Shown one piece after another: positions 49,128 through 58,077 of a stretch of DNA of 64,000 nucleotides. The notes under the pieces were generated by a model. It did not search any database and was not told the origin of the DNA. It saw nothing but the letters and a program-made list of their open reading frames with translations. Source of the DNA: Streptomyces chrestomyceticus JCM 4735 (GTDB taxonomy: Bacteria; Actinomycetota; Actinomycetes; Streptomycetales; Streptomycetaceae); assembly GCF_003865135.1 (NCBI RefSeq), contig NZ_BHZC01000001.1, forward strand, positions 2,666,001 through 2,730,000, in the 5' to 3' direction. A program made the translations under genes and the position numbers. How positions within the stretch are numbered: position 1 is the stretch's first letter; each line of letters opens with the position of its first letter.

Positions 49128-50052
49128 GCGGTCCCTCGCTGGGTGTCGGCCCCGGTGGTGTCCCGGTGGTCGTGGATGTGGCTGGGCAGCGGGGTTCGCC
49201 CAGGACGTGGACGCGGCGCAGGTGGCGCGGCAGTCCGCGGCGGTACGGCACGCGGGTGTGTAACAGGGTGTAGTTGTCGGCGATGACGATGTCGTCCTGC
49301 TGCCAGGCGTGCACGTACACGTGCCGGGGGTCGTACGCGGCGTCGCGGACGGCGGCCAGTTCGGCGGCGGCCGCCTCACCCTCCAGCCCGTCGACCTTCA
49401 CATCGGGCTGGTTGATGATGTGCTCGCCGTCCGGCACCGGTTCGAGGAACCGCATGACCGGGAAGCCGGCGTCGGGGTGCGGTTCGATCAGGGGCGAGAC
49501 GACGAGGCCGCCGTAGTGGGAGACCTTGGCGTTGCGGTAGCGCAGGGTCAGGCCGCGCCAGCGCTCCAGGGTCTCCTCGTCCGCGTCGGCGAGGACGCGG
49601 GTGGTGTCGCAGAAGAGCGTGCCGCCGCCTTCGGCCGCGCCGGGTGCCGCGACGCAGTGGAAGACCTGGAACTCGGGCACGAAGTCGACGTACATCCCGT
49701 CCCAGTGCAGCGGCATGAAGCCGGTGTCGAAGACGTGGTCCTCGGGGTCCTGGTGGGCGCGTACGTCGAAGACCGTGCCGAACGGCCACTCCATCACCTC
49801 GCCCCAGGTGCGCGCGTAGGCGTCGAGTTCCGTCGCGTCGGCCGGGGCGGTGAACCCCCGTAAAGCGACGAGGTGGTGGCGGCGGGCCAGGTCGCGCAGC
49901 CACGGTACGGGGACGGCGGTGACCGGGACGCCGGGCCCGGTCGCGGTGATCAGCACGCCGAAGGGGCCGGGTGCGGCCGTCGTCCAGGGCCGGGTGTCGT
50001 CAGGGGCGTCGTCGGTGGTCGGGCCGGACGCGTGGACGGCTTGGGACGTCAT
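49124..50052 (-). CDS. Fe(II)/2-oxoglutarate oxygenase, PvcB/IsnB-like, with one frameshift
   Basis: A TauD-type oxygenase of about 309 residues. The iron triad is His116-x-Asp118 (PLHWDGMY) and His265 (TLLHTRVP), and the 2-oxoglutarate arginine lies in RHLRRVHV. PvcB/IsnB enzymes act on the amino-acid isonitrile and form the vinyl isonitrile by desaturation with loss of the carboxylate. The frame runs on without a stop into nonsense. Adding one base in the four-G run 49191-49194 gives the ending LPSHIHDHRD… and a TGA at 49126-49124 inside the ATGA overlap with the synthase. I take the break as a probable base-call error. ATG 50052; divergent from the aminotransferase gene. Confidence 0.85.
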
Positions 50053-50114
50053 GGTTCCTCTCCGGATGGCGGCGCGCCGGGCCGGCCGGCCGGGCGCGGT
50101 GACAGCGAACAGTA

Positions 50115-50145
50115 CTTGAGAGTTCAAGAACTTTCCACGTCGTGG
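50115..50145. promoter_or_regulatory. two dyads in the divergent isnB/aminotransferase promoter region
   Basis: CTTGA-GAGT-TCAAG (50115-50128) and CCACG-T-CGTGG (50135-50145) lie side by side in the 268-base gap. On the minus strand TTGAAC overlaps the first dyad and could be the oxygenase -35. Likely site of the cluster regulator. The rest of the gap (to 50320) holds the aminotransferase promoter, with no clear hexamers. Confidence 0.5.
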
Positions 50146-50320
50146 ACGACTTCTCGCTGACACCCATGACTTTTCCGCCACCGCCCCGCGCGGGAAAGGC
50201 AGTTCGCGTGGCCCGAACCGGCCGTGGCCCGTTCGGGCCCGCGTCCCCCGCTTCTGCGCCCCCTCCGCCCGCACGAGACTCACCGTCGAAGCCCGCCCCT
50301 TCGAGGATGCGAGGACCGGC

Positions 50321-51457
50321 ATGATCGACCTCTTCCAGCCACAGGCCGGCGACGACGAACTGGCCGCCGTCGCCGCCGTGTTCGCCGACCGCTGGCTCGG
50401 CCACGGACCGCGCAGCACCGCCTTCGAGGCGGCCTTCGCCGCCCACATCGGCGCCCGTCCCGAGCACCTGCTGTTCGTCAACTCGGGGACCGCCGGCCTG
50501 TTCCTCGCCGCCGAACTGCTGGATCTCGCCCCCGGCGACGAGGTGGTGCTGCCCTCGCCCAGCTTCGTGGCGGCCGCCAACGCCGTCGTACGGGCCGGCG
50601 GCCGCCCGGTCTTCTGCGACGTGGACTCCCGCACCCTCAACCCGTCCGCCGAGGACATCGCGGCCGCCGTCACCCCCCGCACGAAAGCGGTCGTGGTGCT
50701 GCACTACGGCGGCTACCCCGGCGACATCGCGCGCATCGCGGACCGCTGCCGCAGGGCGGGCCTCACCCTGGTCGAGGACTGCGCCTGCTCGGTGGCCTCC
50801 CGGGTCGGCGAACGGGCCGTGGGCACCTTCGGCGACCTGGCGATGTGGAGCTTCGACGCGGCCAAGGTGATGACCACCGGCGACGGCGGGATGCTGCACG
50901 TACGCGACACCCGGCTCGCCGCCCGGGCGCGGCGGCTGGCGTACCACGGCCTGGTCCAGCCGACCGGGCTCGGCCACGCGCGGGTCTCGGACCGCTGGTG
51001 GGACCTGGACGTCCCGGAGCCCGGCCGCCGGGAGATCGGCAACGACCTGACCGCGGCCATCGGGACCGTACAACTGGCCCGGCTGCCCGCGTTCCTCGCC
51101 CGCCGCAAGGAGATCGTCGAGCTGTACGACCAGGAACTGGCCGGATTCGACGCGGTGCGGGTGCCGCCCGAGCTGCCCGCCGGGCACACGTCCTCGTACT
51201 TCCTCTACTGGGTGCAGATGGCCGCCCGCCTGCGCGACGAGGTGGCCTCCGCGCTGTTCCGCGACGGCATCTACACGACCTTCCGCTACGCGCCGCTGCA
51301 CCGGGTCCCCGCCTACGGGGCCGGTGGCGCGGACCTGCCCGGCGCGGAACAGGCCGCCGCGGAGACCCTGTGCCTGCCGCTGCACCCGGGGCTCACCGAC
51401 GCCGATGTCCGCACGGTGGCCGCCGCCCTGCGCAAGGCCGTCGAAGCGGCGCAATGA
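50321..51457 (+). CDS. DegT/DnrJ/EryC1 family aminotransferase
   Basis: A 378-residue PLP aminotransferase of the sugar type; the internal lysine is Lys182 (WSFDAAKVMTTGDGG), with VNSGTAGLFLAAE near residue 54. Such enzymes aminate NDP-keto-hexoses at C3 or C4. GAGGA precedes ATG 50321. It heads a plus-strand operon with the glycosyltransferase. A second DegT enzyme in the facing operon resembles 3-aminotransferases, so this one may aminate C4 of the sugar or act on the aglycone; the sequence alone does not decide. It lacks the SFYPTK signature of its neighbour. Confidence 0.88.
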   Translation: MIDLFQPQAGDDELAAVAAVFADRWLGHGPRSTAFEAAFAAHIGARPEHLLFVNSGTAGLFLAAELLDLAPGDEVVLPSPSFVAAANAVVRAGGRPVFCDVDSRTLNPSAEDIAAAVTPRTKAVVVLHYGGYPGDIARIADRCRRAGLTLVEDCACSVASRVGERAVGTFGDLAMWSFDAAKVMTTGDGGMLHVRDTRLAARARRLAYHGLVQPTGLGHARVSDRWWDLDVPEPGRREIGNDLTAAIGTVQLARLPAFLARRKEIVELYDQELAGFDAVRVPPELPAGHTSSYFLYWVQMAARLRDEVASALFRDGIYTTFRYAPLHRVPAYGAGGADLPGAEQAAAETLCLPLHPGLTDADVRTVAAALRKAVEAAQ

Positions 51458-51488
51458 CCGTCCCCCAGGAGAGAGGGAGAGCCGAACC

Positions 51489-52694
51489 ATGCGCGTCCTG
51501 GTGACCACGTCCCACGGAGCGGGGCACGTCTTCCCGCCCGTCGCGCTGGCGCACGCGCTGCGCGCCGCGGGGCACGACGTCCTGTTCGCCACCCCCGGCG
51601 CCTCCGGCGCGCTCGTGGCGCGCGCCGGACTGCACGCCTTCGACTCCGCGCCCGGCTGCGACACCGAGGAGATCTTCGGACGGCTGCTGGCCGAGCGGCG
51701 GATGACCTTCGACCGGTTCCGTACGGACTCGCCCGAGGCCGTCACCCTGGCGGCCGAACTCTTCGCCCGGACCTCGGAGGCCACCGTGGACCGGACCGTC
51801 GAGGTCGCCCGGTCCTGGCGGCCCGACCTCGTCCTGCACACCGAACTCCAGGGCGCCGGGCCGCTGGTGGCCGCCGTGCTCGGGGTGCCCGCGGTCGAGC
51901 ACACCATCAGTTGCCACCACTTCCGGCAGATCAGTGACCGGTTCGGGCCGTGGCTGGCCGCCGCGTACCGGCGCCACGGCCTGGCCGGGCGGCCCCCGGT
52001 CGCCGCGACGGTCGACACCCGTCCGCCCAGCATCGCCACGTACGACCTGGGCGGCTGGCCCATGCGGGCGCTCCCCTACACCACCGGCGCGGTGCTGCCT
52101 CCCTGGCTGCTGGAACGCCCGCCCCGCCCGCGCGTCGCGGTCACCCTCGGCACCCTGCGCCCGCAGCTCAACGGCGTCGGCGAGCTGCGGACGGTGGTCC
52201 GGGCGGCGGGAGCGGTGGACGCCGAGTTCGTCCTGGCGCTCGGCGACGCCGACCCCGCCGTGCTGGGCGAACTGCCCGCCAACGTACGGGCCGAGGGGTG
52301 GCTGCCGCTGACCGCGCTGCTGGAGACGTGCACCGCGATGATCCACCACGGCGGCAACGGCACCACGCTGGCCGGGCTCGGTGCGGGCGTCAGCCATCTG
52401 GTGCTGCCGGGCGGCGCCGACGACTTCGAGGTGGCGCGGATTCTTCACGCGCGGGGCGCCGGCCTGGTCAGCACCCCGGACGCGGTGGACGCCACGCTGC
52501 TGCGCCGCCTGCTCACGGACGAGAAGATGCTGGCCGTGGCAGCCGATATCCGCGCCGAGACGGCGGCTCTGCCCACCCCCGCCGCCATCGTGCCGCGGCT
52601 GGAGAAACTGGCGGAACAGGGGCGCGCGGCGCGGGGCGCGCGCCGGTCGGGTTCCGGACAAGTCCGCGTATCGCCCGGAGAAACGGGCGCGTAG
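51489..52694 (+). CDS. family 1 (GT-B) glycosyltransferase
   Basis: A 401-residue glycosyltransferase of the natural-product (EryCIII/UGT-like) type. The N-terminal domain opens MRVLVTTSHGAGHVFPPVAL, and the C-terminal NDP-sugar site has MIHHGGNGTTLAGLGAGVSHLVLP and DDFEVARI. It probably transfers the TDP-amino sugar made by the facing operon onto the isonitrile aglycone. AGGGAGAG precedes the ATG, 31 bases after the aminotransferase stop. It has no auxiliary P450-like partner in the window, unlike DesVII/DesVIII-type systems. Acceptor prediction is inference from the cluster. Confidence 0.9.
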   Translation: MRVLVTTSHGAGHVFPPVALAHALRAAGHDVLFATPGASGALVARAGLHAFDSAPGCDTEEIFGRLLAERRMTFDRFRTDSPEAVTLAAELFARTSEATVDRTVEVARSWRPDLVLHTELQGAGPLVAAVLGVPAVEHTISCHHFRQISDRFGPWLAAAYRRHGLAGRPPVAATVDTRPPSIATYDLGGWPMRALPYTTGAVLPPWLLERPPRPRVAVTLGTLRPQLNGVGELRTVVRAAGAVDAEFVLALGDADPAVLGELPANVRAEGWLPLTALLETCTAMIHHGGNGTTLAGLGAGVSHLVLPGGADDFEVARILHARGAGLVSTPDAVDATLLRRLLTDEKMLAVAADIRAETAALPTPAAIVPRLEKLAEQGRAARGARRSGSGQVRVSPGETGA

Positions 52695-52778
52695 CCGACA
52701 GGATGGCCGTGCGCGCCGGGCACCGGCGGCACGCCCGGCGAGGTTGCGCACCCGGCATCGTCCACCGAGGGGAACTCC

Positions 52779-53357
52779 ATGGCGAACGAGCTCAAGTACG
52801 GCGACCGCATCCACCTGCAGAACGGGTACAACGGCTGGCAGGGCGGCTATCTCGACACCAACGGGCACAGCGGCGCCTCGGGCGCCAAGTACAGCGTCTC
52901 GACCGCCGACACCCCCGCCCGCGGCAAGGGCACCGGCACCTGGGAGATCCACTCGGCCAGCGGCAAGGCGTCCGGCCAGCCCGTCGTCAGCGGCGACCTG
53001 GTGTATCTGCGCAACCTCTACGGCGGCGACGGCGGCTACCTCGACAGCAACGGCCACGCCTCCGACGCCCAGAAGAACGCGGGCGCCCTGTACGACGTGT
53101 CCACCTCCCAGTCCCGGGACCGCGCCCCCGGCACCGGCCGCTGGCGGATCTTCGCCCGCAGCTCCTCGCCGGGCGACCGGAACGTCCGGACGGGCGACGT
53201 GGTCCACCTGTGGAACACCTACGGCGGCAACGGCGGCTTCCTGGAGACCAACGGCCACAGCACCGCCACCGGCGGCAAGTACGACCTGTGCACCAACGCG
53301 TACTTCAACCGCAGCTCCGACGTGGCCGACTGGAAGATCCACCCGGCGCAGGCCTGA
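52779..53357 (+). CDS. three-repeat beta-trefoil-like (lectin-like) protein
   Basis: A 192-residue protein built of three similar units of about 60 residues. The clearest block is LxNxYxGxxGG(Y/F)L(D/E)(T/S)NGH: LQNGYNGWQGGYLDTNGH (residues 13-30), LRNLYGGDGGYLDSNGH (75-91) and LWNTYGGNGGFLETNGH (142-158). No signal peptide or membrane helix. Three-fold repeats of this size suggest a beta-trefoil, often carbohydrate- or membrane-binding. It is last in the plus-strand operon after the glycosyltransferase. It could bind the glycosylated product, sequester it, or be a separate insecticidal/lectin-type factor. I do not recognise a named family. Start ATG 52779 follows CGAGGGG. Confidence 0.75.
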   Translation: MANELKYGDRIHLQNGYNGWQGGYLDTNGHSGASGAKYSVSTADTPARGKGTGTWEIHSASGKASGQPVVSGDLVYLRNLYGGDGGYLDSNGHASDAQKNAGALYDVSTSQSRDRAPGTGRWRIFARSSSPGDRNVRTGDVVHLWNTYGGNGGFLETNGHSTATGGKYDLCTNAYFNRSSDVADWKIHPAQA

Positions 53358-53367
53358 CCTCGGGACG

Positions 53368-53403
53368 GCCGGGCGCCGGTGGCAGCCGCCACCGGCGCCC
53401 GGC
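53368..53403. terminator. bidirectional 16-base-pair terminator
   Basis: Arms 53368-53383 and 53388-53403 are fully complementary with a 4-base loop. It is between the convergent lectin-like gene and C-methyltransferase gene and abuts the latter's stop codon. Confidence 0.88.
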
Positions 53404-54627
53404 TCACACCACGCGCACGTCGGGGACGTACAGGATCCAGCGCCCGCCCGCCGCCCGGAACGCCCGCTCCTTCGCCATGATCTCCGCCGCGTGGTTCCAC
53501 GCGAACAGCAGCGCGTAGTCCGGATAGGGCACGGCGAAGGCACCGGGCGCACGGACCGGGATGCGGGCGCCGGGGGTCAGCCTGCCCTGCTTGGCGGGGG
53601 TGGAGTCGCAGACGTACGGGACCAGGCGCGGGCCGAGGCCGCAGTAGGCGGTCACCGTGCAGCTCTTGGCCGTGGCCGCGTACCCGGCGACGGTGCGGCC
53701 CGTGGCGCGCAGCTCTTCGAGGAGGGCCACCAGGTCTTTCCGTACGCCGTCCACCCGGCCCGCGAAGGCGGCGAGCGCCACCGGGTCCGTCAGGCCCCGG
53801 GCCGCCTCCTCCGCCAGGAGTTCCGCGACGGCCGGGGCGGGCGGGCGGCGGCCGGCGCGGGCGAGGGTGTAGCGGAGCTGGCCGCCGTGCACCGGCAGGC
53901 GTTCGATGCCGACGAGCCGGAAGCCGAACCGTTCGGCCAGGGCCCGTACGGAGGTCGCGGTGAAGTAGTACCGGTGCTCGTCGTAGAACTGGTCGAAGGC
54001 GGTGCGCCCGACGATCTCGCCGAAGTACGGGTCCTCGAAGACGAACACGCCGTCCGGCGCGAGGAGTTCGTCCAGCCCCGCGAAGAACCCCGGCAGGTCG
54101 GCGATGTCGCAGACGGTGTTGGCCGCGTACACGACCTGGGCGGGCCCCTCGGTGGCGACGGCCTCGCGCGCCGAAGCCGCGGTGAGGAAGGCGCGGTGCA
54201 CCTGTACTCCGTCGGCCCCGGTGTAGCCGGACGGCTCGAAGGCGAGAGTGCGGACCCCCGCGTCCGCCAGGGTCCGCAGGACGACACCGTCCGTGCAGCC
54301 GATCTCGACGGCGAACGGTGCGTGCCTCCCCGGCAGTTCGGTGCGCAGCAGGTGCCTCCCGGTCGCGCGGAAGTGCTCGCGCATCACTGACGACCCGGAC
54401 GAGTGGTACGGGTAGCCCGGGTACGGGCGGCGTTCGTGCGGGATGCCGTCGGTGAGCTGGACGAGGGCGCAGTGCTCGCAGATCCCGGCGGCGAGGCGGT
54501 AGCGGAACGCGTCGCACGCGTCGCCCCGCCGGGCCTCGGCGGGGGTCGGGAAGGCCGAGGACAGGGGGTGGTGGCCGAGGTCGAGGAAGGTGTGCAGCGA
54601 TGTTCCGCAGATCCGGCACGTCGGCAT
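53404..54627 (-). CDS. NDP-hexose 3-C-methyltransferase (EvaC/TylCIII-like)
   Basis: A 407-residue SAM-dependent sugar C-methyltransferase with the three-part layout of this family. The N-terminal zinc-type site is CRICG (Cys4, Cys7) with CEHC near residue 52. The central SAM domain has VEIGCTDG and LAFEPSG, with EDPYFGEIVG and DEHRYYF after it. The C-terminal domain contains GYAATAKSCTVTAYCGLG, where related enzymes have a similar G-A-x-A-K loop. Family members methylate C3 of a 4-keto-2,6-dideoxy sugar, with or without a 3-amino group. It is last in the rml-type operon, 2 bases after the 2,3-dehydratase stop. Confidence 0.92.
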   Translation of the reverse strand: MPTCRICGTSLHTFLDLGHHPLSSAFPTPAEARRGDACDAFRYRLAAGICEHCALVQLTDGIPHERRPYPGYPYHSSGSSVMREHFRATGRHLLRTELPGRHAPFAVEIGCTDGVVLRTLADAGVRTLAFEPSGYTGADGVQVHRAFLTAASAREAVATEGPAQVVYAANTVCDIADLPGFFAGLDELLAPDGVFVFEDPYFGEIVGRTAFDQFYDEHRYYFTATSVRALAERFGFRLVGIERLPVHGGQLRYTLARAGRRPPAPAVAELLAEEAARGLTDPVALAAFAGRVDGVRKDLVALLEELRATGRTVAGYAATAKSCTVTAYCGLGPRLVPYVCDSTPAKQGRLTPGARIPVRAPGAFAVPYPDYALLFAWNHAAEIMAKERAFRAAGGRWILYVPDVRVV

Positions 54628-54629
54628 GG

Positions 54630-55982
54630 TCAGCGCTCCAGGGTTCCGTCCGGGCCGGTCAGGCTGCGCAGGCAGGTGAGCAGGGTGCGGGCCTGGACGG
54701 TGACGTAGTGGCTGTGCCGCAGCAGGGCGGAGAGCTGGTGTGCGGTCATCCATCGGTGGGTGCCGGAGTCCTCGTACGGTCCGGGCCCGTCCACGGCCAC
54801 GATCAGATAGCGGTTGAGCGCGTGGTGGAAGCGGCCGCCCTCCTCCGACAGGAGGGCGTCGAAGAGCACCCGGTCCGGCGCTGCGGTCAGGACTTCGTCG
54901 AGGAAGCGCGGGCGTGCCCCGGGCGGCAGTACGTCGTAGTTCTCCGGCGTGCAGCACACCGTCGCGGTCAGCTCGGCCTCGTCCACGCTGCCCGGTTCGG
55001 CGGCGGCGTGCACCAGGACGTGCGGCACGCCGTCGACACGGGTGAGGAGAAAGGCGACGATGCCGGTCCCGTGCGGGCGCAGCATCGGCTGCGTCCAGCG
55101 CCGCACCTCCCGGCCACCCGCCCGCACCTCGACCGCGATGACGTCGAAGAAGCGGCCGGTGTCATGGCTCACGGCGTGTTCGGTGCGGTGCCAGCCGGGC
55201 AGGCCGCGCAGCGGTACGGGCCGGGTGCGCAGCCCGGCGTGGCTGCGCACGCCGGTGAGCCAGTGCAGGATCTCCCGCCCGGAGTGCAGCGCGCGGCCCG
55301 CGGACCCCGGCGGCGGGGGCAGGCAGGCGAGCACGCTCCGGGCGTCCATGTTGACCACGTCACCGGCTCCGAGCAGGGCGTGGACGCGGGGCAGCGGCAT
55401 CCACCGGTACCCCGGCAGCACCTCGACGTCCTCCGTCGTGCGCACGATCATGTTGCGGTTGCGCTTGCGGTAGAACCAGGCGCCCTGTTCCGACTGGCGT
55501 ACGTCCGCCACCAGCCCGCGCGACGGCGGGTCGCGGAAGTACCGCAGGTAGGGCACCGTCCGGCCGCCGTGCGCGCGGGTGAAGTTGGAGCGGGTGGCCT
55601 GCACGGTCGGCGCGAGCTGGAGCCCGCCCGCGTTGCCCGGCTCGGGCTTGGCCTGCGCCAGGACGTGCGGCCGGCCGCCGAAGTCCCTGACCAGCAGGCC
55701 CAGCACGCCGGTCTCGGGCTGGTCGAGGATGGGCTGCGCCCAGTACGGGACCGGTCCTTCGGGGGCCGACACGTCCAGTCCCCGGACGGTGAAGAACGCG
55801 CCCCGGTCGTGGACGAGGTCGCCGGTGCGGGCGTCGGTGTGCCAGCCCTCCAGGGCGTCCAGCGGGATGCGCCGCGTACGGGTGTACCGGCGCTCGCCGG
55901 CTTCGGCGAACCAGCGGCCGAGCGGGCCGGGCGCCACCGGCGCGGCCGTCACGGGCGAGGCCGTCGTGGTCGTCACAGGCAT
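54630..55982 (-). CDS. NDP-hexose 2,3-dehydratase (EvaA/TylCVI-like)
   Basis: A 450-residue protein with two similar halves, as in EvaA-type 2,3-dehydratases, which remove the C2 hydroxyl of TDP-4-keto-6-deoxyglucose to give a 3,4-diketo sugar. The repeated blocks are WAQPILDQPETGVLGLLVR (about 118) and WTQPMLRPHGTGIVAFLLTR (about 320), each followed by a VHVL/PHVL-AxAEPG element and an R-FT/ENY element. ATG 55982 is preferred over GTG 55991, which overlaps the aminotransferase stop but has too short a spacing. It is one step in the amino-sugar operon. Confidence 0.93.
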   Translation of the reverse strand: MPVTTTTASPVTAAPVAPGPLGRWFAEAGERRYTRTRRIPLDALEGWHTDARTGDLVHDRGAFFTVRGLDVSAPEGPVPYWAQPILDQPETGVLGLLVRDFGGRPHVLAQAKPEPGNAGGLQLAPTVQATRSNFTRAHGGRTVPYLRYFRDPPSRGLVADVRQSEQGAWFYRKRNRNMIVRTTEDVEVLPGYRWMPLPRVHALLGAGDVVNMDARSVLACLPPPPGSAGRALHSGREILHWLTGVRSHAGLRTRPVPLRGLPGWHRTEHAVSHDTGRFFDVIAVEVRAGGREVRRWTQPMLRPHGTGIVAFLLTRVDGVPHVLVHAAAEPGSVDEAELTATVCCTPENYDVLPPGARPRFLDEVLTAAPDRVLFDALLSEEGGRFHHALNRYLIVAVDGPGPYEDSGTHRWMTAHQLSALLRHSHYVTVQARTLLTCLRSLTGPDGTLER

Positions 55983-55987
55983 GGTCG

Positions 55988-57100
55988 TCACAGCTCCCCC
56001 AGTACGCCGAGCAGCGCCTCGATCACCCGGTCCTGCACACCGCGCGGCAGCGACGGATACATCGGCAGCGAGAAGATCTCCCCGGCCAGTTCCTCGGTGA
56101 CGGGCAGTGATCCCCGGGGGCAGCCCAGGTGGGCGAAGCCGCTCATGGTGTGCACGGGCCACGGGTAGCTGATGTTGAGCGCGATGTCGTGGCGCTCCTT
56201 GAGGGTCCGCAGGATGCGGTCCCGTTCGGGGTGGCGGACGACGTACACGTAGTACACGTGCTCATTGCCGGGAGCCGTGACGGGCAGCACCAATCCGCTG
56301 CCTGCCAGCGCTTCTTCGTAGCGCTCGGCCACCGCGCGCCGTCCGGCGACATACCGGTCCAGGCGGCGCAGTTTGCGGCGCAGGATCTCGGCGTGCACCT
56401 CGTCGAGCCGGCTGTTGTGGCCGGGGGTGCGGACGACGTAGTAGCGGTCCGCCATGCCGTAGTAGCGCAGCCGTCGCAGCGCGGCGTCGACATGCGCGTA
56501 CCGCGTGAGGACCGCACCGCCGTCGCCGTACGCGCCGAGAACCTTGGTCGGGTAGAAGGAGAACGCCGCCGCGTCGCCGAGGGTTCCCGCGAGGCGGCCG
56601 TGGTGGCGTGCGCCGTGCGCTTGGGCGCAGTCCTCCAGTACGGCCAGACCGTGCGCCTCGGCGACGGCCCGGAGGGGCGCCATGTCCACGCACTGCCCGT
56701 AGAGATGCACGGGCAGCAGCGCCCGGGTGCGGTCGGTCACGGCCGCCGCGAGCTGCCCGGTGTCCATGAGGTACGTGTCCGGGTGGACGTCGACGAAGAC
56801 GGGGACGGCGCCGGCCGCGTCGATGGCCAGTACGGTGGGCGCCGCGGTGTTGGAGACGGTCACCACCTCGTCTCCGGGGCGGATGCCGAGGGCCTGGAGG
56901 GCGAGGGTGACGGCGTTGGTGCCGTTGTCGACGCCCACGCAGTGCCCGGTGCCGTGCCAGGCGGCGTACTCGGTCTCGAAGCCGCGGACGCTCGCGCCGA
57001 GCACGAGCCGGCCGGACCGGAAGACCGTATCGACGGCGTCCAGCACGTCCGCCCGTTCCTCCTCGTACTCGGCCAGGTAGTCCCACACGTGGGTGGTCAT
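55988..57100 (-). CDS. NDP-keto-sugar 3-aminotransferase (DegT/DnrJ/EryC1 family)
   Basis: A 370-residue PLP aminotransferase with Lys186 in the signature [16 protein letters not shown] and with [15 protein letters not shown] near residue 57. It resembles the TylB/DesV/EvaB 3-aminotransferases that add nitrogen at C3 of a 3-keto-6-deoxy sugar. Between the 4,6-dehydratase and the 2,3-dehydratase it would use the 3,4-diketo product of the latter. It overlaps rmlB by ATGA and almost abuts the 2,3-dehydratase, so the operon is translationally coupled throughout. Confidence 0.92.
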   Translation of the reverse strand: MTTHVWDYLAEYEEERADVLDAVDTVFRSGRLVLGASVRGFETEYAAWHGTGHCVGVDNGTNAVTLALQALGIRPGDEVVTVSNTAAPTVLAIDAAGAVPVFVDVHPDTYLMDTGQLAAAVTDRTRALLPVHLYGQCVDMAPLRAVAEAHGLAVLEDCAQAHGARHHGRLAGTLGDAAAFSFYPTKVLGAYGDGGAVLTRYAHVDAALRRLRYYGMADRYYVVRTPGHNSRLDEVHAEILRRKLRRLDRYVAGRRAVAERYEEALAGSGLVLPVTAPGNEHVYYVYVVRHPERDRILRTLKERHDIALNISYPWPVHTMSGFAHLGCPRGSLPVTEELAGEIFSLPMYPSLPRGVQDRVIEALLGVLGEL

Positions 57101-58077
57101 CGGTGGGCCGCCTCCTTCCACCAGTCGGGGTTGTCGCGGTACCAGGCCACGGTGTCGGCCAGGCCGCGGTCGAAGCCGGTGCGCGGGCGGTGGCCCAGCT
57201 CCGCGCGGATCTTGGTCGCGTCGAGCGCGTAGCGCCGGTCGTGGCCCTTGCGGTCGGGCACCCGGCGGACGCGGGACCAGTCGGCGCCGCACAGCCGCAG
57301 CAGGTCGCCGGTCAGCGCGCGGTTGGTGCGGGGTGTGCCGTCGCCGACGTGGTAGATCTCGCCGGCCCGGCCGTGGTGGAGCACCCGGTGGACGGCCCGG
57401 CAGTGGTCGTCGACGTGCAGCCATTCGCGGACGTTGCCGCCGTCCCCGTACAGGGGCAGGTCGCGGCCCTCCAGGAGGTGGGTCACGAAGCGCGGGACGA
57501 GCTTTTCGGGGTGCTGGTAGGGGCCGTAGGTGTTGCAGCAGCGGGTGACGGACACGTCCAGCCCGTGGGTGTGGTGGCAGGCCAGCGCGAACAGGTCGGC
57601 CGCCGCCTTGGACGCCGCGTACGGGGACCGCGGTGCCACCGGCTGGTCCTCGGTCCACGCGCCGCGCTCGATGGAGCCGTACACCTCGTCGGTGGAAACG
57701 TGCACCACTCGGGGGACGCCGGTGCGCAGACAGGCGTCGAGAAGCGTCTGGGTGCCGAGGACGTTGGTGCGGACGAAGTCGGGCGCGGTGTCCGGGTCGA
57801 GTGAGCGGTCGACGTGCGACTCGGCCGCGAAGTGCAGTACGGCGTCGTGGCCGGGCAGCAGGGACAGCAGCAGCGGCAGGTCGCCGATGTCGCCGCGGAC
57901 GAAGTCCAGGCGGGGGTGGCGGGCGGGCAGGCTGGCGCGGTTCCCCGCGTAGGTGAGCAGGTCCAGCACGGTGACGTGGGTGTCCGCGTCACCGTGCTCC
58001 CCGAAGCCGCCGCCGAGGAGCGTCCGTACGTAGTGCGAGCCGATGAACCCGGCGCCGCCGGTGACCAGGAGCCTCAC
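57097..58077 (-). CDS. rmlB: dTDP-glucose 4,6-dehydratase
   Basis: A 326-residue short-chain dehydrogenase-fold enzyme that makes TDP-4-keto-6-deoxyglucose. NAD loop TGGAGFIG (6-13); catalytic Thr129-Asp130-Glu131 (STDEVYG) and Tyr153/Lys157 (YAASK) are all present. It starts over the rmlA stop (ATGA). Secondary-metabolite copy within a sugar operon, distinct from a cell-wall rhamnose set, as rmlC and rmlD are absent here. Confidence 0.95.
   Translation of the reverse strand: MRLLVTGGAGFIGSHYVRTLLGGGFGEHGDADTHVTVLDLLTYAGNRASLPARHPRLDFVRGDIGDLPLLLSLLPGHDAVLHFAAESHVDRSLDPDTAPDFVRTNVLGTQTLLDACLRTGVPRVVHVSTDEVYGSIERGAWTEDQPVAPRSPYAASKAAADLFALACHHTHGLDVSVTRCCNTYGPYQHPEKLVPRFVTHLLEGRDLPLYGDGGNVREWLHVDDHCRAVHRVLHHGRAGEIYHVGDGTPRTNRALTGDLLRLCGADWSRVRRVPDRKGHDRRYALDATKIRAELGHRPRTGFDRGLADTVAWYRDNPDWWKEAAHR

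Noticed and set aside
47245..50682. A minus-strand open frame of over 1,100 codons across PAP2, the isonitrile synthase and the oxygenase genes
   Set aside because: Only its oxygenase part (about 49190-50052) is protein-like; the rest is Arg/Pro/Gly-rich text opposite or out of frame with better genes, open because of high GC and the frameshift.
57103..57804. Plus-strand open frame across the sugar operon
   Set aside because: It is antisense to rmlB, whose catalytic residues are all present.
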